A stretch of 49,347 nucleotides of DNA from Sphingopyxis sp. GTDB lineage: Bacteria > Pseudomonadota > Alphaproteobacteria > Sphingomonadales > Sphingomonadaceae. The notes beneath the pieces are model-generated. The model saw only the letters and a list, made by a program, of their open reading frames with translations. It ran no database searches and was not told where the DNA came from. Position 1 is the first letter of the stretch, and every line of letters begins with the position of its first letter. Both the position numbers and the translations under genes were made by a program. The DNA lies in the NCBI GenBank assembly GCA_030148985.1, contig JASBSJ010000010.1:1-49347 (forward strand). The letters are read 5' to 3'. Shown in pieces: positions 25,449-34,634 of the stretch.

Positions 25449-26576
25449 TCAGGCGCGGCGATAGCGCGCCGCGAAATCCGACTGGAAGGCCGCAAACTGC
25501 CCCGCCGCGATCGCATCGCGCATCGCCTGCATCAGATCCTGATAATAATGGATATTATGCTGCGTCATCAGCATCGCGCCGAGCATTTCGCCCGCGCGAA
25601 CCAGATGGTGCAGATAGGCGCGCGACCAGGTCGCGCAGACCGGACAAGGACATGACGCATCGAGCGGCGCCTCATCCTCGGCAAATTTCGCGTTGCGGAT
25701 GTTGAGCGGGCCATCCCACGTAAAGGCCTGTCCATTGCGCCCCGATCGCGTCGGCAGCACGCAATCGAACATATCGACCCCGCGCGCGACCGCGCCGACC
25801 AGATCGTCGGGCTTGCCGACGCCCATCAGATAGCGCGGCTTATCGGCGGGCAGCTGCGCGGGCGCAAAGTCGAGCACGCCGAACATCGCCTCCTGCCCCT
25901 CGCCCACCGCCAGCCCGCCGATCGCATAGCCGTCGAAGCCGATGTCGATGAGCGCCGCAGCCGAGCGCGCGCGCAATTTTTCGTCGAGCGATCCCTGCTG
26001 AATGCCGAAAAGCGCCGATCGTGCCGCATGATCCTCACCGGCATCGAAACCCGCGCGGCTGCGCGCGGCCCAGCGCATCGAGCGTTCCATGCTCGCCTCG
26101 GCGCGCTTCGCATCGACGCCGTTGGGCGGGCATTCGTCGAACGCCATCACGATGTCGCTGCCCAGCAGCCGCTGGATTTCCATCGAGCGTTCGGGGGTCA
26201 GCATATGGCGCGAGCCGTCGAGGTGGCTTTTGAACGCGACGCCCTCTTCGCTCTGCTTGGTCAGCGCCGACAGGCTCATCACCTGATAACCGCCGCTGTC
26301 GGTCAGGATCGGGCGGTCCCAGCCCATGAACTTATGCAGCCCGCCGAGCCGCGCCATGCGCTCGGCGCCGGGACGCAGCATCAGGTGATAGGTGTTGCCC
26401 AGGATGATGTCGGCGCCCGCCGCGCGCACCTCGGCGGGGCGCATCGCCTTTACCGTCGCCGCCGTGCCGACGGGCATGAAGGCCGGGGTGCGGATTTCGC
26501 CGCGCTGCATGGTGATCGTGCCGGTGCGCGCGGCGCCGTCGGTTGCGGCGATCGAAAAGGCGAATCTTGTCGTCAT
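25449..26576 (-). CDS. tgt: Queuine tRNA-ribosyltransferase (TGT)
   Basis: Exchanges guanine-34 for preQ1 in tRNAs with GUN anticodons, the first tRNA-bound step of queuosine synthesis. The 375-residue product has the general base Asp in [13 protein letters not shown], the covalent nucleophile Asp in [14 protein letters not shown] and the zinc site CPCPVC with a distal His. Its normal partner queA lies about 11.4 kb upstream on the same strand (38027-39073), with an accessory island between. The stop abuts the stop of nepR. Confidence 0.98.
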   Translation of the reverse strand: MTTRFAFSIAATDGAARTGTITMQRGEIRTPAFMPVGTAATVKAMRPAEVRAAGADIILGNTYHLMLRPGAERMARLGGLHKFMGWDRPILTDSGGYQVMSLSALTKQSEEGVAFKSHLDGSRHMLTPERSMEIQRLLGSDIVMAFDECPPNGVDAKRAEASMERSMRWAARSRAGFDAGEDHAARSALFGIQQGSLDEKLRARSAAALIDIGFDGYAIGGLAVGEGQEAMFGVLDFAPAQLPADKPRYLMGVGKPDDLVGAVARGVDMFDCVLPTRSGRNGQAFTWDGPLNIRNAKFAEDEAPLDASCPCPVCATWSRAYLHHLVRAGEMLGAMLMTQHNIHYYQDLMQAMRDAIAAGQFAAFQSDFAARYRRA

Positions 26577-26622
26577 GGCGCGCGCCTATGGCGGGGCTGT
26601 GCGCGAAAGTCGAGGTCAGGCG

Positions 26623-26757
26623 ATCCTCCCTGTGGCCGCAGGCCATGGGGAGGGGGACCGCCGCGAAGCGGTGGTGGAGGGGCCGCGACGTTGCGCCAAA
26701 GCCCCTCCGTCAGCGCTTCGCGCTGCCACCTCCCCATGCCTGCGGCACAGGGAGGAT
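26623..26757. repeat. Intergenic inverted-repeat element, family C
   Basis: Element bounded by ATCCTCCCTG and CAGGGAGGAT, with GGTGGAGGGGCCGCGACG and TCAGCGCTTCGCGCTGCCAC inside. A close second copy is at 45839-45975. It marks the boundary between tgt and the pilus island. Confidence 0.9.
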
Positions 26758-26768
26758 GAGGACAAGCC

Positions 26769-27257
26769 TTAATCCCGTGCGTGTTCGCTCGAGGGTTCCT
26801 CGGCGGCTGCCTTGGCCTTTTCCCTAGGCTTTTCTTTCTCAAAAATCTCGATCAGTTCCTTCTTCCGCGCGTCGGACAATTCCTTCTCAGCCGCGGGGAA
26901 CATATCCTCTTCCTCCTCGTCGATATGGTGGAGGTAGCGGTCCTTCATCGTGCGGAAGCGTGTCAGCCAGCCGCTCGACGCAAAATCCATCTCGTATAAT
27001 TCGGTCAGGAAATCCTCGATCTCCTTGTGCTCGGCGACGCTGTGCTGCGCCTCGTCGCGCAGGTCGGGGTCGGCGAGCATCGTCGCATAGAGCGACATTT
27101 CCTCCGACGCGGCGTGCGCGGTCACCTCAACGCGGAACGCTTCGAACAGCGTGCGGCGTTCGTCGCTGTCGCCGTGCGTCGCGTCGATCTTGTCGAGCAG
27201 CTCGCGGTGGCGGTCGTGGTCGGCTTTCAGCCGCGCAAAGATTTTCGTTTCGGTCAT
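26769..27257 (-). CDS. Hemerythrin-like (HHE) protein
   Basis: A 162-residue helical-bundle protein of the hemerythrin/HHE family, which binds a di-iron centre that senses or carries oxygen, NO or iron. Candidate ligands are HDRHRELL, HAASEEMSLY (His, Glu), HSVAEHKEIEDFL and YLHHIDEEEEDMFP. The tail is Lys/Glu-rich. Two adjacent ATG codons are possible; the second gives a better 6-bp distance from GGAG. It follows the PAS-GGDEF-EAL-PilZ gene by about 60 bp on the same strand, so the two may share a transcript. That raises the idea of oxygen or redox input to c-di-GMP turnover, with no direct evidence. Confidence 0.88.
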   Translation of the reverse strand: MTETKIFARLKADHDRHRELLDKIDATHGDSDERRTLFEAFRVEVTAHAASEEMSLYATMLADPDLRDEAQHSVAEHKEIEDFLTELYEMDFASSGWLTRFRTMKDRYLHHIDEEEEDMFPAAEKELSDARKKELIEIFEKEKPREKAKAAAEEPSSEHARD

Positions 27258-27319
27258 CATGGTCTCCGTCCGTTGGTCGGTCGAAGAGAGAACGACGGTG
27301 GACGCATCGGGTTCCGGCG

Positions 27320-29509
27320 TCAGGCCGGCTTCCAGTCGCTCGTCGTCGTGAAGGCCGGCAGCGCAAGTTCGCTCGTCTGCTGCGCCGCAGCGGCGATCAG
27401 ATAGGGCGATACGCGGTGGCGCGTGCAAAGCCCGCCATTGCCGTCGCTGACCATCGTCTGTTCGAACTCGATGCCCTGCTGATGCTTCGTCGAGCGGCGC
27501 ACGGTCGCGGTGACGAGCTGCCCTTCGCCGAAATCGATTACGAAGCGCGTGCCGATCGGCACGTCCAATATGCCCTCGATAAAGGCACCCGTTGCGGACA
27601 GGTTGCGGATGACGACGGCGTAGCGGTGATTGTCGTGGATCGCCGTCACCTTGCGGAACATCGAAAAGCGGTCGTTGCGCTGGCGCGCGGGGCCCGACGG
27701 TTTGATCGTCCACGACCCCGCGATGCTATGTTCCACGAGCTCGGCGTTCGGCACGGGCTTGCTGTAGATATAACCCTGGACATGGCTGACGTTGAGTTTG
27801 CGGATCAGGTCGAGCTGGTCGAGCGACTCGATGCCCTCGGCGGTGGTTTCCATGTCGAGCGCCTCGGCCAACGCGACGATCGCGGCAATGATCGCACTGT
27901 TGCGCGACCCCGGTTCGGTGGCGCCGCGCACAAAGCTCTGGTCGATCTTGATCTTGTCGAACGGCGCCGATTGCAGATAGCCGAGCGACGAATAGCCGGT
28001 GCCGAAATCGTCGAGCGCAAGGCGCACACCGAGTGCCTTAAGCGCCTTGAACATCCGGTTCGTTTCCGCGGTATCGCCCAGAAACACGCTTTCGGTGATC
28101 TCCAGCTCCAGCCGGTCGGGTGACAGCCCGCTCGCTGCCAGCGCCTTGGCGACGACCTTGGGCAGCTCGGGATTGGCGAACTGGATCGGCGAAACATTGA
28201 CCGCCACGCGCATGTCGCCGGGCCAGCTCGCGGCATCCTCGCACGCCTTCTTCAGCACCCATTCGCCGAGCGGCCAGATGAGGTTCGCCTCTTCGGCGAT
28301 CGGAATGAACAGCGCCGGGGAAATCGCGCCGCGGTCGCTGCGTGTCCAACGGATCAGCGCCTCGACCCCGGTGACCATGTTAGATTTGGCGTTGACGACG
28401 GGCTGGTACGCGAGCGCAATCTCGCCGCGCGCCAGCGCGTCGCGCAGATCATCTTCCAGCGCACGCCGATCCTCGGCCGCCTGATGCAGGTCGCTCGAAT
28501 AAAAGGCGAAGCGTCCGCGACCGTTGCCTTTCGCGGCATAGAGGGCAAGGTCGGCGTTGCGGACCAGATCGCCGCTGCCCTGCCCGTCGAAGGGCGCGAT
28601 CGCGACGCCGACCGACGCGCCGATGATGCAGCGGCTACCCTCGACCGAATAGGGTTGCGACAGGCTGTTGATGATGTCGGCCGCCATGTCGCCCAGCTTG
28701 CCGCGATCCTCTATATCGGGAAGGATGATCTGAAACTCGTCGCCGCCCAATCGGCTGACCATTTCCTTGTCGCCGACGATCTTGAGCAGCCGTTCGGCCA
28801 CCTGTTTGAGCAGCGCATCGCCGGCGGGATGGCCGAGCGTATCGTTGACCTGTTTGAAGCGATCAAGATCGAGCAGCATGATCGCGCAGGATCGGTGTTG
28901 CTGGGCAAAGGCGGCGAGCGTCGAATCGAGCTTTTTCGAGATGTTGAAGCGATTGGCGAGCCCGGTCAGCGAATCATAGAGCGCCAGCCGCGACGCATCC
29001 TCCGCCGACCGCCGCTGCGCCGTGACATCGGCGCCGCTGCCGCGATAGCCGGCGAATTTGCCGCCGTCGTCGAATTGCGGCCGCCCTGAAATCGCCCACC
29101 AGCGATCGTCGCCTTCGAATGCGCTGCGCAGCGGCAATTCGTCGAACTGCGATTGTTTGGTGAGCAGGAATGGCAAGGTCCGCTGGCGTTCGCCATGAGT
29201 GTCAGCGGGCAGGAACAACTCGGTGAAACAGGTGCCGAGCAGATCTTCGCTGGTCCGCCCCATCAGCCGCGCGACCGAATCGCTGATATAGGTGAGCCGA
29301 CCTTTCGCGTCGGTCGACCAGAACCACCCGCGCCCGCTTTCCTCGTAATTCTGAAGCAGCAGCAGCGCCTCGCGCGTGTGGAGATTGGGCGCAGCGTCGG
29401 CGCGCGGCTTGCCAATGCGCGAGCCGATCATGCCGAAAAAGCCACGCGGGCCTTCATCGACAAAATCTTCCCCACGGTCGGCGGCACCCATCCGCGTCGG
29501 CCCATCCAT
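27320..29509 (-). CDS. PAS-GGDEF-EAL-PilZ cyclic-di-GMP protein
   Basis: Predicted cytosolic c-di-GMP turnover enzyme of 729 residues. Order: PAS sensor (about 55-165, GYRGSGADVTAQ is a PAC-type ending), GGDEF diguanylate cyclase (175-335; RLGGDEF at 253-259, preceded by GDKE instead of the RxxD inhibitory site), EAL phosphodiesterase (355-595; EAL at 383-385, DDFGTGYSSL present) and a C-terminal PilZ region (about 615-690, IRNLSATGAFIEG). Both catalytic signatures are intact, so it may synthesise or degrade c-di-GMP depending on input. The RxxxR part of PilZ is degenerate. It lies immediately downstream of the chaperone-usher pilus operon on the same strand. Confidence 0.95.
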   Translation of the reverse strand: MDGPTRMGAADRGEDFVDEGPRGFFGMIGSRIGKPRADAAPNLHTREALLLLQNYEESGRGWFWSTDAKGRLTYISDSVARLMGRTSEDLLGTCFTELFLPADTHGERQRTLPFLLTKQSQFDELPLRSAFEGDDRWWAISGRPQFDDGGKFAGYRGSGADVTAQRRSAEDASRLALYDSLTGLANRFNISKKLDSTLAAFAQQHRSCAIMLLDLDRFKQVNDTLGHPAGDALLKQVAERLLKIVGDKEMVSRLGGDEFQIILPDIEDRGKLGDMAADIINSLSQPYSVEGSRCIIGASVGVAIAPFDGQGSGDLVRNADLALYAAKGNGRGRFAFYSSDLHQAAEDRRALEDDLRDALARGEIALAYQPVVNAKSNMVTGVEALIRWTRSDRGAISPALFIPIAEEANLIWPLGEWVLKKACEDAASWPGDMRVAVNVSPIQFANPELPKVVAKALAASGLSPDRLELEITESVFLGDTAETNRMFKALKALGVRLALDDFGTGYSSLGYLQSAPFDKIKIDQSFVRGATEPGSRNSAIIAAIVALAEALDMETTAEGIESLDQLDLIRKLNVSHVQGYIYSKPVPNAELVEHSIAGSWTIKPSGPARQRNDRFSMFRKVTAIHDNHRYAVVIRNLSATGAFIEGILDVPIGTRFVIDFGEGQLVTATVRRSTKHQQGIEFEQTMVSDGNGGLCTRHRVSPYLIAAAAQQTSELALPAFTTTSDWKPA

Positions 29510-29661
29510 CAGTTCAATCTCTCGCTGAACCCCACTTCAACCCGCTATGCGCCGAAGGGATTGCGAAATCGTGAAGTTTATGGGCGGCTTACTGGTCAGA
29601 ACATGCGCCTGCGCCGGCCGCGATGCGGCCGTCGATCCCAATATGGGTGTCGTTTTACGGA

Positions 29662-30075
29662 TCAGCTTGGGATGATCGTCAATTCGAAACGGTCGGTATC
29701 GAAACCATTCTCGCCCGGAACGGCCGCGAGCGGTCGTTCCCGAACCCGCGGACCATTGGCGCGACTGAGCACGGCTTCGCCCGATCCATTCAAGACGATT
29801 TCCTCGCTGCCCGCGATGATGCGCGCGCCCTGCAGCGACCCCGGGGCATAGCGGATGACGAGATCATAGCCGCTAGGCGCATTGCAATATTCGCGGAAAC
29901 TGCCGAGCGAAACCGCTTCACCCGCTATGGCTCCGAATCCCGTCGGCTGATGCTGAACGGTGCAGTGGACCGCGACCCTGAGGCTGAGGTTGAAACCGAA
30001 TGAGGTCGCCATAGCGGCCGTCGGCGCTGCAACCATGATCGCACCCGCGATACCGAGGGAAAACGTCCTAATCAT
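29662..30075 (-). CDS. Small secreted spore-coat-U-like pilus subunit
   Basis: A 137-residue exported protein with signal peptide MIRTFSLGIAGAIMVAAPTAAMA. The mature part is beta-rich with two cysteines (VAVHCTVQH and SFREYCNAP) that could form the disulfide of an SCPU-type pilin. It lacks the full SCPU signature, so it is a divergent member at best. It is the last gene of the chaperone-usher cluster, separated from the adhesin-like gene by about 100 bp with a hairpin. A role as minor subunit or accessory is inferred from context. Confidence 0.6.
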   Translation of the reverse strand: MIRTFSLGIAGAIMVAAPTAAMATSFGFNLSLRVAVHCTVQHQPTGFGAIAGEAVSLGSFREYCNAPSGYDLVIRYAPGSLQGARIIAGSEEIVLNGSGEAVLSRANGPRVRERPLAAVPGENGFDTDRFELTIIPS

Positions 30076-30147
30076 CCAAACACCTTTCCGCCAGAAGGCC
30101 GAAGCTTTGGATGATGGGTTAGTCGGTCAAATCTAACATTCAGTTAA

Positions 30148-30167
30148 GGTCGGCGACCCCGCCGACC
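30148..30167 (-). terminator. Weak terminator-like hairpin after the adhesin-like gene
   Basis: Stem GGTCGGCG / CGCCGACC with a 4-nt loop, followed on the minus strand by TTAACTG rather than a clean T-run. It could reduce read-through into the small subunit gene. Confidence 0.45.
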
Positions 30168-30180
30168 ATCGGGCATGACG

Positions 30181-31095
30181 TCAGCGGGCCGTCACCGATA
30201 TGGAGATGACGTCGCTATATACGCCCGCGCGACGATCCGCCGTGCTGCCGATGACGAACTGGATCGGGAGGGCATCGCGGCGCAGCCCGCCGCCGTTCGG
30301 GCCCGATACAGTAGACGCGCCGCTGAGGTTGACCGAATTTCCCCCGATCGCCAAACTATAGGGTATGGACCATTCGCTGGAGCCGAGCCGCAAGCGGCCC
30401 GAATTGGCGGAGGTGACGCTCAAATCATAGGATCCCGTGCTGGCAACACGCAGTTGGAGCGGAACAGGGGCGACGCCAGGACGCAGTTCGCCGAGATCGA
30501 CGACGGCATGCCCATCGCTGACCGTATAGGCACCGGCCAGTCCGATCCGCGCCGACGGCAATACGTCGATGCCCAGAACAATCCTTGTCCCGCCAAGTCC
30601 CCGGAAATCCCGGTCTTGCATATCCAGTAGAAGATCCTGAGTGAACACGCCCGATTCGCGAACATCATCGGGGTCCGCGACCAGCTTGTACAAAATGGTG
30701 CGCGAGGCATTCGGTCCCAGCGTGATCAGGCGTTGCGCCGGATTTCGTTGCGTTCTCCCGGCTCGGGGCGTCACATCCTGCGTATCCGTCAGGTTTAGCA
30801 GCGCATAGCCGATGCGTTTGCCACTGCCCTTTGAAAGACCGAAGGGGGGGTCGCTCAACTCAAAGGTCGGCGCAAACTGACATTCCCCGACACCTTCGTT
30901 GACGAAGGTGACGCCAAATGTCCCTTCGGCGATCGTGCTGTCGAACGGATCATAGCCCTGGATGATCCAGCTCGCCGGTGCCGCACTCGCACGCACAACA
31001 CATTCATTGCCGGGAATGCCTGCCGGCACCGGTGCCTGAGCATAGCTCGGAAGCGCCAGAAAGGCCGCAGCGATAGCAAGGGTAGAGCGCAGCAT
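30181..31095 (-). CDS. SCPU-type fimbrial tip/adhesin-like protein
   Basis: A 304-residue exported protein with signal peptide MLRSTLAIAAAFLALPSYA. Two beta-rich halves are apparent; the second (from about 165) ends IQFVIGSTADRRAGVYSDVI then SISVTAR, the C-terminal pattern of spore coat protein U (SCPU) pilins that completes or donates a strand. Two-domain SCPU proteins serve as tip adhesins in archaic chaperone-usher pili such as CsuE. It starts 8 bp after the usher stop and so is cotranscribed. Receptor unknown. Confidence 0.78.
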   Translation of the reverse strand: MLRSTLAIAAAFLALPSYAQAPVPAGIPGNECVVRASAAPASWIIQGYDPFDSTIAEGTFGVTFVNEGVGECQFAPTFELSDPPFGLSKGSGKRIGYALLNLTDTQDVTPRAGRTQRNPAQRLITLGPNASRTILYKLVADPDDVRESGVFTQDLLLDMQDRDFRGLGGTRIVLGIDVLPSARIGLAGAYTVSDGHAVVDLGELRPGVAPVPLQLRVASTGSYDLSVTSANSGRLRLGSSEWSIPYSLAIGGNSVNLSGASTVSGPNGGGLRRDALPIQFVIGSTADRRAGVYSDVISISVTAR

Positions 31096-31103
31096 AATGC
31101 CTC

Positions 31104-33734
31104 CTAGTGTTTCGAGCCGGGCCGCACCGTGCCCAGATTTAACAGCCCATCGGTGTCCGCGGGCACGGTGAATTCGAAACTGCGGTCGATCGTGCCGTTG
31201 GGCCCGTATGTTTCAACCAAATACCGGCGACCCGGTAGCAAATTCGTAATCGCAAAGCGGCCCACCGAATTTGTGAAGAACGGGATCGGTTTGGGACTTT
31301 CGCTATCGGCAACATCCAGCAAGGTGACCCGGCCACCAATCAGCGAAATCGGCTTTTCCGGCGCCGAAATCAATGTGCCCATAACGCTCGCGAACGCATC
31401 GGTGCCGATGCGTGCAGAATAGCCGCTCTTGTAGGGGGGGTGGACGCGGAACACGCCGGGGCCGGTGTCATAACCGGTGGGCGGATCCTCGACGTCATAT
31501 TGAACCGACTGGGTCGCATAGGACCCCAGGAAATTATTCACCGCTGCACCCAATGGTCCGCTTTTCCCGATATAATTATTCTCGGCCAAGGATTGCCCCG
31601 CCACCACGCGCCGCTTGCCCAGATTCTTGTGCGGCGACAATAACATAAAGCTGTCGTTGATCCGGCGGCCGATGCCGAAGCTGCCGTCGGCGAAAGCAAG
31701 AGACGTTCCGACGCGCACCGTCGTCGCATTGATGTCGGTGACATCGGACAGGCTGGGACCAAAGGTCGCATGGCTGATCGACGCATCAAAGCGGTTGGCG
31801 GAATAGGCAGCATAGCCGAGCGCTCGGGCGCTGTTGTCATCCCGCGTGAGCACGCCGCCAAATCCGACACTGTTCAGCTGGTTCAGGCCCGTCTGATTGT
31901 AGGACAGCTCGGCCAGGTTGTCGCGGCTTTCGTAGCGGGCTTCTGCGCGACGGCGGTAGTCGGGCTGGAAGACAATTCCGATATTGAAACTGAAGCCGCT
32001 ACCTCGGGAAAAGGCCGACGGAAATTTTGCGTAATCGACGCCCGCGCGAACGGTCCATCGCCGATCGATACGATAAAATCCGCTGGCGCCAACGCGGTAG
32101 CTGTCTTGCAGGCCGTTGCGCCCTTTAAGATAGGAAGCGGATGCGGTGCCGGTAATCCGCATCGTGAATTGCCGCGAATATTGCCCGCTGATCGTTGCCG
32201 AGGTCGTGTTGATGCCGTCGATGTTGCCCAGATTGGCGAATCGGGGCGAGATATAATCGGCGCGAACGGTCAGGCTGTCCGAGAGACCGGATCGGTCGAT
32301 GAAATGTTCGTAGCTGACGCCCGTTGCAAAGCCGCTGCCGGCTGTCTTGGAATTACTCCCGCCGGCATCGAGGAGAAGCCGACCCCCGTTGGGAAGCACG
32401 AACTGGGTTTGCCCGGTAAGCGTCTGAACATCCTTGCTCGCCTGCAATCCGATGCCGATCGCCGGGCGGTTGATAAACGCCTTGCGAAAAAAGCCCGAAA
32501 AGGCGACCGGACCGCGATAATCGGGTGCGCCGCCAAAGCTGCGACTGGTGGGCCCAAGAAATGCGCCATACTCATAGTCGCCGGGATCGAGGTCGATCGG
32601 GTCCAGATATTGTTGGTAAGAAAGATTCTGAACCGCGCCGCTGTTGTCCGTCACCTGAATGTCGACGTCATTGCTGCCGGCGACAAGCGGCAGCGAACTG
32701 AAATCATATCGTCCCGGCTGCAACCGGACTTCGCGGTACAACGAGCCATTGCGCAAAAAACGCACCGTTGATTCGCGCTGCAGAACCAACTGGCGATTGG
32801 ATTGCAGGATGGCCGATCGAAAACTGTTGAAGCGCCGTCGTTGGCGCAAAACCCCGATGCCGCCCATTTCCACGAACGATTGCTGGCCCCGAATTTCGGG
32901 ATCCAGATCCCCCAGATACCAGCGCCTGAAATCCTTCGGTTCGTCGTAAACCAGGCGGGCATAATTGCGCGAGAATTTATAGCTGTCGCCCGTCAGTCCG
33001 AACTGCTGACCCAATTGCGCGTCGCCCTCGAACACGAACCTGCCGACCCGGACCGCACCGTCGAAATTGACCGTCGGAGGTTCAGTGCCATCAGCCTCCC
33101 AGATATAGCTCTGAATGACGCTGAGGTTCAGATAGGCGGACAATCCCGCGGGCTGGAGACTGACGTCGTTGATATCGTCCCGCGGCGGGGCGAAAATATC
33201 CTTGATCGCGCGCTGTTCCGCCGAAACCTCGACCACCACGACAGCCAATGTGCTGGGATCATAGGTCAGCTGAACGCCGGTCTGCGCAAGGTCGTCGGGT
33301 CCGAAATTGGGCAGCGGCGCGAGACGGTTCGCCAACGCCGCATGTGCGTCGTCGTTCAGCACGGGCTGCATGAGCTTCACGAACGTCGCCGATTCCAGCA
33401 TGAAACGATCGTCGGCCGTCAGCAGCATCGGAATATCGCCGAGATTGCTGCTCTGGAATGTCAACGGGACCGTCATTTCGATGTCGCGGTCGTAAGGGTT
33501 GATGTCCGGACGACCGTGCGGGCCGATTGGCAGTTGCGGCATCAATGGGGTCGGGGCCGGGGTGGGCGCCATCGGCGTGCCCGGCAACGGGATTGTCGTC
33601 GGGGCGCCCGGATCCGCAGGATTGGGCGCCGGCTTTTGGGGATTTCTTGGTAGCGGAACGGATACCTGCGCGGCTGCCGCGTGGGCGCACAGCGCCGAGA
33701 CGGCGACCGAACAGAGAGCGAGACCGAGCTTCAC
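31104..33734 (-). CDS. Chaperone-usher pilus outer-membrane usher
   Basis: Outer-membrane assembly platform of 876 residues that takes subunits from the chaperone and exports the growing fibre. After a signal peptide (ending AHAAAAQ) there is an unusually Pro-rich segment (about 25-75), then the usher N-terminal domain and a 24-strand pore region rich in aromatic/glycine beta strands (for example GATSRSFGG-like GPTSRSFGGAPDY). The C-terminal domains have GGRVTLLD and LLPGRRYLVETYG typical of ushers. It starts with GTG, overlapping the chaperone stop by 4 bp (GTGA), implying coupling. It belongs to the archaic/SCPU class. Confidence 0.92.
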   Translation of the reverse strand: MKLGLALCSVAVSALCAHAAAAQVSVPLPRNPQKPAPNPADPGAPTTIPLPGTPMAPTPAPTPLMPQLPIGPHGRPDINPYDRDIEMTVPLTFQSSNLGDIPMLLTADDRFMLESATFVKLMQPVLNDDAHAALANRLAPLPNFGPDDLAQTGVQLTYDPSTLAVVVVEVSAEQRAIKDIFAPPRDDINDVSLQPAGLSAYLNLSVIQSYIWEADGTEPPTVNFDGAVRVGRFVFEGDAQLGQQFGLTGDSYKFSRNYARLVYDEPKDFRRWYLGDLDPEIRGQQSFVEMGGIGVLRQRRRFNSFRSAILQSNRQLVLQRESTVRFLRNGSLYREVRLQPGRYDFSSLPLVAGSNDVDIQVTDNSGAVQNLSYQQYLDPIDLDPGDYEYGAFLGPTSRSFGGAPDYRGPVAFSGFFRKAFINRPAIGIGLQASKDVQTLTGQTQFVLPNGGRLLLDAGGSNSKTAGSGFATGVSYEHFIDRSGLSDSLTVRADYISPRFANLGNIDGINTTSATISGQYSRQFTMRITGTASASYLKGRNGLQDSYRVGASGFYRIDRRWTVRAGVDYAKFPSAFSRGSGFSFNIGIVFQPDYRRRAEARYESRDNLAELSYNQTGLNQLNSVGFGGVLTRDDNSARALGYAAYSANRFDASISHATFGPSLSDVTDINATTVRVGTSLAFADGSFGIGRRINDSFMLLSPHKNLGKRRVVAGQSLAENNYIGKSGPLGAAVNNFLGSYATQSVQYDVEDPPTGYDTGPGVFRVHPPYKSGYSARIGTDAFASVMGTLISAPEKPISLIGGRVTLLDVADSESPKPIPFFTNSVGRFAITNLLPGRRYLVETYGPNGTIDRSFEFTVPADTDGLLNLGTVRPGSKH

Positions 33735-34534
33735 TGTTTGAACGACAACTTGATCGGTCCCGGACCGAAGCCGGGAACAGGGACGCGGAAAATACGTTCG
33801 CCCTGGGCAGGCACATAGCCGGTACCCACGGCGCGATTAAGCTCTTCGGGAGAGATATCGACCCGCAGCCATTGACCGTCCGCACCGGTGCCCTCCAGCC
33901 GCCAGCCGAAGTTCGACATCATCGCGTGGCGACGGCCGTCGTTGCGCAGCGTGATTTCAACCCCATCCTGCATCGGCGGCAATTCCGTCGCCCCCGGCAG
34001 CGCCGGCGGTTGATAGGTGAGCTGCCGCACCGTCGTCGCCTTTACATCGGGCTTGGCTCCGGGAGGCGCAACGACGACGAGCGCGCGCATGTTGTAAAGC
34101 ACTTGAACCTGCGCCCCGATCGCGCCCTGCGCGCCGGGCTCGAAAGCGACAGGCAGCTGTTCGACCGACACATAATAGGCCTGGGACGTGGCAAGTTCGC
34201 CGCTTCCTACCCATTGCAGGCGCACGACCTGACGGCCACCCGCGGGCAGAACGCCTTGCGGCGGGAAAATCAGGAAATCTGCGTCGGCGGGCGTTTCGGT
34301 GATATTGCCATCCTGATCGATGCTCATCCGAAATACGCGGGTCTGAAATGCCAGGTTGCCGGGATTGATGTTCTGGACTTCAATCCGCGCAACGGCCTTG
34401 CCGCCACGCGATTCCATTTCGACCACCATCGGCGACACGCGCATGGCAAGCGCCGGACTGACCAGAACGGCGAGCGCGGCCAATGCCGCCAGCATCGCAC
34501 GCGCGTGACGTTTCATCGTCGCCAGAGCGGTCAT
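33731..34534 (-). CDS. Periplasmic pilus assembly chaperone (PapD-like)
   Basis: Periplasmic immunoglobulin-like chaperone of 267 residues that completes pilin folds by donor-strand complementation. After the signal peptide (AALAALAVLVSPALA) come the FGS-type hallmarks: RVSPMVVEMESRGGKAVARIEVQN, RVFRMSIDQDG, the strand around LIFPPQGVLPAGGRQVVRLQW (split here as LIFPPQGVLP and RQVVRLQW), and AYYVSVEQLPV. The start at 34534 is preceded by GGGGGA; a longer one exists. A strong hairpin separates it from the major subunit gene upstream, so it may be expressed less than the pilin. Confidence 0.93.
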   Translation of the reverse strand: MTALATMKRHARAMLAALAALAVLVSPALAMRVSPMVVEMESRGGKAVARIEVQNINPGNLAFQTRVFRMSIDQDGNITETPADADFLIFPPQGVLPAGGRQVVRLQWVGSGELATSQAYYVSVEQLPVAFEPGAQGAIGAQVQVLYNMRALVVVAPPGAKPDVKATTVRQLTYQPPALPGATELPPMQDGVEITLRNDGRRHAMMSNFGWRLEGTGADGQWLRVDISPEELNRAVGTGYVPAQGERIFRVPVPGFGPGPIKLSFKQ

Positions 34535-34581
34535 AATCGCAGTTCCCCCAAAACACAGGCATAGTAATGTCAATTGATAAA

Positions 34582-34611
34582 GAAAGGGGAAAGATCGCTC
34601 TTTCCCCTTTC
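34582..34611 (-). terminator. Terminator/attenuator after the major pilin gene
   Basis: Perfect 12-bp stem AAAGGGGAAAGA / TCTTTCCCCTTT with a 4-nt loop, followed on the minus strand by TTTCTTTATC. It lies inside the operon, after the pilin and before the chaperone gene, so partial termination would set subunit excess. Confidence 0.8.
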
Positions 34612-34634
34612 CTCAAAGCTTGGTCTGCGAGATC

